Shown in pieces: positions 58,189-64,000 of a DNA stretch of 64,000 nucleotides; the stretch's first letter is position 1, and every line of letters begins with the position of its first letter. Under the pieces are notes generated by a model. It was not told the DNA's origin. It did no database searches and was given only the letters and a program-made list of their open reading frames with translations. The position numbers were made by a program, and so were the translations under genes. Origin of the DNA: Pseudoips prasinana (lineage: Eukaryota; Arthropoda; Insecta; Lepidoptera; Nolidae); assembly GCA_951640165.1 (NCBI GenBank), contig OX621255.1:25828001-25892000 (forward strand). Direction: 5' to 3'.

Positions 58189-58262
58189 ATGGTACCCATA
58201 GTACAAGCTTTGCTTAGTTTGGGGCTAGGATGATCTGTGTGACATTGTCCCTATATATTATT
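58189..58262 (+). mobile_element. SINE-2, tail only
   Basis: 'ggtacccatagtacaagc' and 'ggggctaggatgatctg'. Inside the large Helitron-like element. Confidence 0.65.
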
Positions 58263-58924
58263 ATATTATATATATATATATTAATCACAAAGGTAACTCC
58301 CATTAGATTAGGTTGCGACCATGGCATTGATAGGTCTAATATCACATTTTGTGAACGAAACCATAGCGCGATCTAAAACGATGAATACGCCATCTACTAT
58401 CGAAAATACAAACTTGTAAAGCAGTAAAATTAAGATGTGTGCATAGTTTTTGGGTGAGATTTAGGCGATCATCTATTGATTCAGTTTTGGACTACCTTTT
58501 TTTTCAAGCAATTATTTATTTTAACCGATATACCAAATAAGTTCCGCGGTATTAACGCCATCTAGTTACATCATCTCTACACGAACAATTTATACTACGC
58601 TTACTCGAATTTAAGATAAATTCGTTTTTTATTCCAATTCGATTAAAATGTCGTTTTTTCAATTTGTTATACAAATTAACCAAAAAAAGAAGAAGTTACA
58701 AATCTTATAAAACCCGAAAGCTTTACTTAGACGATAACAACCACGACATTTTAAGCAACTTGGCAAAGAAACGAATTTCTGTAAAATTCGAGTTGGCGTA
58801 AATTGTTGGTCTATCGTAAATCTATTGAATCAGTTTTGGATTACCTTTTTTGAACAACAAATTATTCCCTGTATTTTTAACTGAAAGACCAAATACCAAT
58901 TTACATGCGTTTAACCCCCCAAAA
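58263..58924. other. Non-array part of the Helitron-like element
   Basis: 58500-58560 and 58850-58900 repeat the theme 'tcagttttggactacctttttt' / 'tcagttttggattacctttttt', so diverged units may begin earlier. No frame. Confidence 0.4.
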
Positions 58925-60330
58925 AAATGGATTTTCATACAAACTTACATCCCCTATTATAGTGGTCCTTAGGGGTGGATTTTCTAAAAATGCTGAAATA
59001 TATGTTTCCTATTTTTAACTGAAAAGCCAAATACTAATTTTCATGGATTTAACTTCAAAAATGTCGCATTTTGCAAACAAACTTACATCCCCTATTTTAC
59101 GCCCTAAAGGGCTGGAATTCCTAAAAATCCTGAAATACATATTTTTAAGTTTGAAATGTAAGGCCAAAGACCAATTTTCATGCGTTTACTTTAAAAAATG
59201 TCACATTTTTCATATAAACTTACATCCCCTATTTGTCACCCTTAGGGGTGGAATACTCGGAAATCCTGAAATATATATTTTTAATTTTTAACTTAAATGC
59301 CAAATACCAACTTTCATGCGTTTAACTTAAAAATGTCACATTTTTCATACAAACTTACATCCCCAATTTTACGCCCTTGGGGGAGGAATTTTCAAAAATC
59401 CTGAAATTTATATTTTAATTTTTTACTGCGAGGCCATGTACCAAATCCAAACAAAATTACATCGAAATGACGGATTTTCACAAAATATTTCATCCCTTAT
59501 TTTACTCGTTTAGGAGTGGAATTTTCTAAAACCCTTTTTCAGTGGATGCCTGCGTCATAAAAGGTACCTACTGTCAAAATGTCAAGTCTCTAACTCCAGC
59601 CGTTTAGGTTGTGCGTTGATATGTAAGTCAGTCAATATAAACTTACATCCCCTATTTTACGTTCTTGGGGGTAGAATTTCTTTTTATTTTCATTTTTAAT
59701 TACCGTTTTCATGCGTTTATCTTCAAAAATATCGCATTTTTCATACAAACTTATATCCTCTATTTTATGCCCTTCGGGGTGGAATTTTCAAAAATCCTGA
59801 AATATATATTTCTTATTTTTAACTGAAAGGCCAAATACTAATTTTCACGGATTTAACTTCAAATATGTCGTATTTTGCAAACAAACTTACATCCCCTATT
59901 TTACGCCCTAAAGGGCTAGAATTCCCAAAAATCCTAAAATACATATTTTTAATTTTTAACCGAAATGCCAACCAATACCAATTTTCATGCGTTTCACTTA
60001 AAATTGTCACATTTTTCATACAAACTTACACCCCCTATTTTACGTTCTTGGTGTAGGAATTTCCAAAAATCCTGAAATATAAATTTTTTATTTTTAACTA
60101 AAAGGTAAATACTAATTTTCGTGCGTTTAACTTAAAAATTGTCACTTTTCCATACAAACTTACATCCCCTAGTTTTCGCCCTTGGGGGGTAGAATTTCCA
60201 AAAATCCTGAAATATATAATATTTATTTTTAACTGGAAGGACAAATACCAATTTTCATGCCTTTATCTTCAAAAACGGCAAAGTTTCATACTAACTTTGC
60301 ACCCCCGTTTTACCCCTTTAGAGGTTGAAT
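58925..60330 (+). repeat. Tandem array of about 11 units of about 135 bp
   Basis: 'aaacttacatcccctatttt' recurs near 58944, 59083, 59216, 59350, 59484, 59640, 59747, 59884, 60023, 60157 and 60290, mostly 133-139 bp apart. Each is followed by 'gggtggaattttcaaaaatcctgaaat'-type blocks. Frames spanning unit boundaries are not genes. Confidence 0.85.
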
Positions 60331-60561
60331 TTCGAAAAATCCTTCCTTATTCCTTGTCTACAGTTTAAAGAAAATATTTGTGAAAAATTTCAGCTTTCTA
60401 GGTCCAAGGGTTTGGGCTGGGCGTTGATGAGTCAGTCAGTCAGTCAGGACTTCTCTTTTTATTTATATAGATGGAGGAAGCTTAAGTACCTAGATCAAAA
60501 AGAAATATCGTAGTCGTAGACTGAACTATTAACACTTGAAAAAATATTAAATGCGTTTATA

Positions 60562-60682
60562 TAGAATAGAATAGAATAAAATACTCTTTATTGTACACAC
60601 TCACTCACTCACGACAAATTCATAGGACACTAATAACACAATCATGTACAATGGGTGGTCTTATCGCATCAAGCGATTTCTT
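60562..60682 (-). mobile_element. LINE 3' end (minus), part of inverted arm
   Basis: Inverse of 55359-55470: minus strand 'gaaatcgcttgatgcgataag', 'tgtacaataaagagta' and TTCTATTCTAT. Confidence 0.7.
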
Positions 60683-60757
60683 ACACACAAATAGTTGTCC
60701 TGCGCGGGAATCAAACCCGGAACACGAAGTGACGAGGTGACTGGCTGAACCGCTTGA
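60683..60757 (-). mobile_element. SINE-3 head fragment, minus strand
   Basis: Minus strand 'aagcggttcagccagtcacc' and 'gggtttgattcccgcgc'. It abuts the end of the inverted arm. Confidence 0.6.
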
Positions 60758-60839
60758 TTGTTATAAACCATTATTAAAACACAATAATAACATTTGTAAC
60801 ATTAAATTGTTTTGGATATTGCTCACTACACCATAACAA

Positions 60840-60915
60840 TACTCTTTAAAGGTTCCGTACTCGAAGGTCAAAAACGGGACCCTATTACTTAGTCTTCGCT
60901 GTCTATCTGTCACCA
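60840..60915 (-). repeat. 'ggttccgtac' repeat scrap
   Basis: 'aaaggttccgtactcgaagg' and 'aaacgggaccctattactta' belong to the 15706 type. Confidence 0.5.
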
Positions 60916-60975
60916 GTAAAAAGTAAAGTAAAAGTAAACATTTCTTGACATGTTAATATTGAATTATATATTAGA

Positions 60976-61144
60976 CTAGCTGTGCCCCGCGGTGTTACCC
61001 GCGTTAAATTTTACAAATTTTCTTTGCTATAAACCTCACGGAGCCCGAGACCTTTCCAACGAATGCAAAACCGTGGAAATCGGTTCGTGCGTTCTGGAGT
61101 TATAGCGTCAGGCAGGAAAACCCGACTTATTTTTATATAGTAGA
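60976..61144 (-). mobile_element. Helitron-like 169-bp element, tandem copy 1
   Basis: CTAG at the left, TATATAGTAGA at the right (minus-strand start TCTACTATATA). Its right end meets copy 2 with no intervening base. Confidence 0.8.
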
Positions 61145-61313
61145 CTAGCTGTGCCCCGCGGTGTTACTCGCGTTAAATTTTATAAATTTTCTTTGCTATA
61201 AACCTCACGGAGCCCGAGACCTTTCCAACCAATGCAAAACCGTTGAAATCGGTTCGTGCGTTCTGGAGTTATAGCGTCAGGAAGGAAAACCCGACTTATT
61301 TTTATATAGTAGA
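61145..61313 (-). mobile_element. Helitron-like 169-bp element, tandem copy 2
   Basis: Same length and termini, a few base differences from copy 1 (for example 'accaatgcaaaaccgttg' versus 'acgaatgcaaaaccgtgg'). The outer host bases are A and T. Confidence 0.8.
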
Positions 61314-61845
61314 TTATCTGATTATATTGATATTTACTTTCTTGACATCTTAGACACATTTTATTGTATATGTTGGTTTTTCTGGTGTTTCATCGGTCAC
61401 AAATTTAATCATATTATTAATAATAATGTAATAATGTTGTAATAATGTAATATAAGAGTTTATTATAGCATAAAATGTATTCAAACACAATGTAATTTGT
61501 TAATGAATAAAGAACTAAGAACTAAACAGTTTATTTCTATACACTTTTACAATGGATAACTGATCGGACCCTTCCTATAAGCATGCAAGCATGTTGGAAG
61601 GCTCCTCTCTTCTATTAAGACACAATAGTAAAAAAAGAACAAAATAAAAATCTGACATCTATTTAATTAGTTAAAACTAAATATAATAAAAATTTAATAG
61701 AGTGTTGTTGGTCTAGTCACTTTCAATAGACTAACTAACTGTATTAAACTACCATTATATGCATAATGGTAGTTTATAGGTAGGCACAATGTTATCACAA
61801 GGAGTACTATTTTATTAATCATGCAATTTTAAAACAACACTCAAC
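61314..61845. other. No gene seen
   Basis: 61740-61780 contains the perfect palindrome AAACTACCATTAT/ATAATGGTAGTTT. 61480-61535 looks like a LINE-type 3' end ('aatgaataaagaactaag'). Confidence 0.4.
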
Positions 61846-62110
61846 ACTCACTTACAATGCTAACCTTACTAACACCAAAAGACGGAAAGATATTATCTGC
61901 ACTAGTCCATCAGAGTCTAAGTTTGTCTATACAAACAGGTTTTATCCTTTTCTCGGGCCATATCTTTACAATAAAATAAATAAGTCACTATCTACATAAT
62001 ATAACCTTAACTATATAAGTTGTAAAGGAATAGTCAGTAATTTTTTACAAAAGTTGACCTATGATGACACTGAGAGGTTATTTAGTACGCTAAAATAAGT
62101 TAATTTTTAA
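61846..62110 (+). mobile_element. LINE reverse-transcriptase C-terminal remnant
   Basis: A broken frame reads RRKDIICTSPSESKFVYTNR, then FYPFLGPYLYNKINKSL and a stop. Further on, FLQKLTYDDTERLF is in another frame. The 'YTNRF...GP.LYNKIN' pattern is CR1/Jockey-like. A 3' region with 'ttaataaaggataag' follows. Confidence 0.55.
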
Positions 62111-62329
62111 ACATTATATCTTACATTTTTGAATTTGTATAATTAAATATTGTTTAAATTTTTAATAAAGGATAAGTATACTTTTTAAGCCATTAGAACG
62201 CCTGTGGTACAGGTTTAACCTAGTACAGGCACAAACTGTCTATAGCTTAGTATTAATTATTTTTAATATAAATATGTACACACATGTTTTCTTGAATACA
62301 TTTATTTATTTATTATTATTATTGTCACC

Positions 62330-62405
62330 TGTGGGCGGGAGCACCTGCTTACCAGCTTGGGCCTCTGGACTCAGTCCAAAGACACGCTGTGAAGATCGTC
62401 AAGAT
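62330..62405 (+). mobile_element. LINE reverse-transcriptase fragment
   Basis: WAGAPAYQLGPLDSVQRHAV then KIVKI and a stop, matching the 'LDxVQRRAxRIV' C-terminal segment of non-LTR reverse transcriptases. Preceded by a TTATTATT run. Confidence 0.55.
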
Positions 62406-62499
62406 CTGAAGGGTCGTATGCTTGTTTACCAACTAAGTTGTATAAAAAAATATCTCAGTAAGTATCGCAAGTAAGATTAAGCTACCTAGTACCTATATT

Positions 62500-62874
62500 G
62501 GATTGACTGCCTCATTGGTCTAGCTAGCGGTAGCGTGTTCAACCGCAGAAAATGAGGTCCTGAGTTCAAATCCCGGGTCGGACTAAAAAGTGATATTGGG
62601 ATTTTTCCGTAAAAATAAATTTCTCAGTATCAGCCCGAAGTCGAAGCCGGAAGTTTGCGGTATTACATCCCCGTGCCTCAGAGAGCACGTAAAGCCGTCA
62701 GTCCTGTACCTGACCTCTTTCCGGTCGTGTCGCTAGTCGTCCCATCGGATCATGAGAGTGATGGAATAGAAAGTGCCCCTGTGTTTGCGCAAACACTTGT
62801 GCCCTATAATATGTCCTGCGCAATTGGCTAATCTCTATTGAGAATGGCCGCCGTGCCTGAAATTCGGCCGGGAA
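62500..62874 (+). mobile_element. SINE-4, most complete copy (about 375 bp)
   Basis: 'gcctcattggtctagctagcgg' (A box with a 4-base duplication), 'cctgagttcaaatcccggg' (B box), 'cagtatcagcccgaagtcg', 'gtacctgacctctttccggtcg', 'ggatcatgagagtgatggaat', 'cccctgtgtttgcgcaaac' and end 'attcggccgggaagac'. Confidence 0.85.
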
Positions 62875-63155
62875 GACATCACCTATATTTAGGAACTTAA
62901 TCTTACTTGCAATACTTAAACTTGCTTAATCTTACTTGCGAAAGGTTAAAAAGTCCTACAAGGCCTGAACTTAAGTGCAGCTACACGAAGAAAGATTAAA
63001 AAACATGTAATGCACACGTTGCTTCCCTAAGTAAGGTCGTTAGAAAACCATTTTACATAATGCGTTTAACAACAGGTGTCTAACTTGACTGTAGTAAAAT
63101 AAGCTTTGTTTTAACTAGAGACAAGAGGAAGAGATAACACTTGCATTTTGTGTTA
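62875..63155. other. No gene; small direct repeat
   Basis: 'cttaatcttacttgc' is repeated at about 62898 and 62928. The same phrase is also at 62470. Confidence 0.35.
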
Positions 63156-63510
63156 GAAAATACACTCGTGGACAAATTTTTACAACAAATTTAGAAGAAC
63201 GCAAAAAAAGTTGAAATATTTTGTAATTATCTTACATACTGGCCACACGTATTAACCTTATTTAAATAACGAATGTTTAGGAATTTATAATTTTCGAATG
63301 TCATTTGTTTTTTTTTTCGTGATTATTGTATGAGAAAATACACTCGTCGACACATTTAGAGGAACGGAAAAAAAGGTTAAATATTTCCTGTTGTTATTAT
63401 CGTGCATACTGGCCACTCGTATGAACCGTATTAAAAAAAACGAATGTTCTGGAGTTTATTATTTTCGAATTTTGAATGGTTTTTTACGTAATGATTGCTT
63501 ATTCTGCCTT
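63156..63510 (+). repeat. Two tandem units of about 178 bp
   Basis: 'gaaaatacactcgt(g/c)gaca' occurs at 63156 and 63333, followed in both by 'tttagaagaacg/tttagaggaacg', 'catactggccac(a/t)cgtat' and 'cgaatgtt'. Unit function unknown. Confidence 0.7.
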
Positions 63511-63547
63511 CATTCATACTACGAAAAAAAAATCGAACTTTCAAATA

Positions 63548-63790
63548 ATATCCTGGGACAATATTCACACTCCGATCTGATCCCAAATTAAGCAGAGCTT
63601 TTACTATAGAAAGCAGATAACTGCTACATATACTACTTTTACTCAGAGGTATGTATATAGATAATTTGCGACGTAAATCGTCTGTAACAGAAGCAAAGGC
63701 CATATATATAGATAATTACACCCAGACTCAGGTCAAACAGACATGTTCATGCACAAAAATATCTGTCCTAGGTGGGAATCGAACCTACCA
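63548..63790 (-). mobile_element. SINE-1, minus strand, head missing
   Basis: 'aatatcctgggacaatattc', 'acacccagactcaggtcaa' and 'taggtgggaatcgaacctacc'. A 40-bp insertion sits near 63665-63705. Confidence 0.7.
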
Positions 63791-63837
63791 ATTTGTTTTG
63801 TATTTAGGTGTTTTTTATCTACAGTGAATTATTTAGA

Positions 63838-63935
63838 AGTATATAAGTATGTTTATCAGTTATCTAGTTGCCATAGTCTTTACTATGGCAATTAAACAGC
63901 TTAGCTTAGCTTAGGCTTGGGCTCAGATGGCAGTG
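63838..63935 (+). mobile_element. SINE-1, tail fragment
   Basis: 'agtatgtttatcagttatc', a duplicated 'ttgccatagt/actatggcaa' hairpin, 'cttagcttagcttaggc' and 'ctcagatggcagtgt'. Confidence 0.55.
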
Positions 63936-64000
63936 TATTAGTTACCTGTTACCTAAACATGTAGTTAATAAGCTTGATAACAAGAACAGTAGACAAATAC

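Larger units (their letters stand above)
56651..60471 (-). mobile_element. Large Helitron-like element (3.82 kb) hosting mariner
   Basis: Minus strand: A|TCTATATAAATAAAAAG at the start, with 'gactgactgactgactc'. It ends 'gcggacgaagtcgcgggcac' and CAGCTAG|T. The left arm of the surrounding inverted duplication keeps the empty site CCTCCA|TTTATT at 55555/55556, so the insertion was between A and T without duplication, the Helitron signature. No Rep/helicase is encoded. The bulk is an approximately 135-bp tandem array plus the inserted mariner and a SINE-2 tail. Confidence 0.75.
56131..60683 (-). repeat. Right arm of inverted duplication (with insertions)
   Basis: Inverse of 55359-55925 once MITE-T (56209-56349) and the Helitron-like element (56651-60471) are removed. 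The junction sequence then matches the left arm base for base around 'cttcctcca|tttattatattttag'. Confidence 0.85.

Noticed and set aside
59043..60056. Several frames in the 135-bp array
   Set aside because: They repeat with the array units and carry no domain; they are by-products of the tandem repeat.

Overview
The window is eukaryotic, and almost certainly comes from a moth or butterfly (Lepidoptera). It is AT-rich, has one widely split protein-coding gene, and is otherwise packed with interspersed repeats typical of lepidopteran genomes. These include tRNA-derived SINEs, LINE 3' ends finishing in GATGAT or TTCTA repeats, short elements ending in the 'accgcggggcacagctag' type of terminus, and the 'gggttccgtagccaaatgg' family. 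I see no bacterial, plasmid or phage signature and no stand-alone rRNA or tRNA gene.

The host gene lies on the minus strand. Four exons of a short-chain dehydrogenase of the very-long-chain 3-oxoacyl-CoA reductase / 17-beta-hydroxysteroid dehydrogenase 12 type are visible: exon 1 at 33611-33761, exon 2 at 21113-21159, one at 15431-15599 and one at 9924-10092. The splice phases agree. One short exon between exon 2 and the 15.4-kb exon was not found. The C-terminal exons appear to lie left of the window. Introns of 5 to 12 kb are filled with repeats.

Region by region. At 1-2 kb there are LINE tails and a foldback element. At 2078-7109 there is a 5-kb element with 667-bp, nearly identical inverted arms and a perfect 8-bp target duplication. 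Its main open frame encodes a ubiquitin-specific-protease-like protein, which makes it the most unusual object here. At 8.4-9.2 kb there is a dimeric satellite. From 9.9 to 33.8 kb is the dehydrogenase gene with intronic SINEs, LINEs, Helitron-like elements and, at 31.4-32.6 kb, a decayed Harbinger element nested in a foldback element. At 34.9-37.5 kb there is a satellite of about 20 copies with a duplicated 769-bp higher-order unit. From 37.5 to 55 kb are dense nested repeats, including SINEs that look derived from 5S rRNA and a SWIM zinc-finger fragment. At 55.4-60.7 kb there is an inverted duplication. One arm of it was invaded by a 3.8-kb Helitron-like element, which itself carries an intact mariner transposon; the other arm preserves the empty target site. 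From 60.8 kb to the end are a head-to-tail pair of 169-bp Helitron-like elements, LINE fragments and SINEs.

Labels used below are local, not database names. SINE-1 to SINE-4 are tRNA-like SINE families and SINE-5S is the 5S-like family. LINE-A, LINE-B and LINE-C are three recurring LINE remnants. MITE-T is the palindromic family with TACAGACGCCAGC ends.
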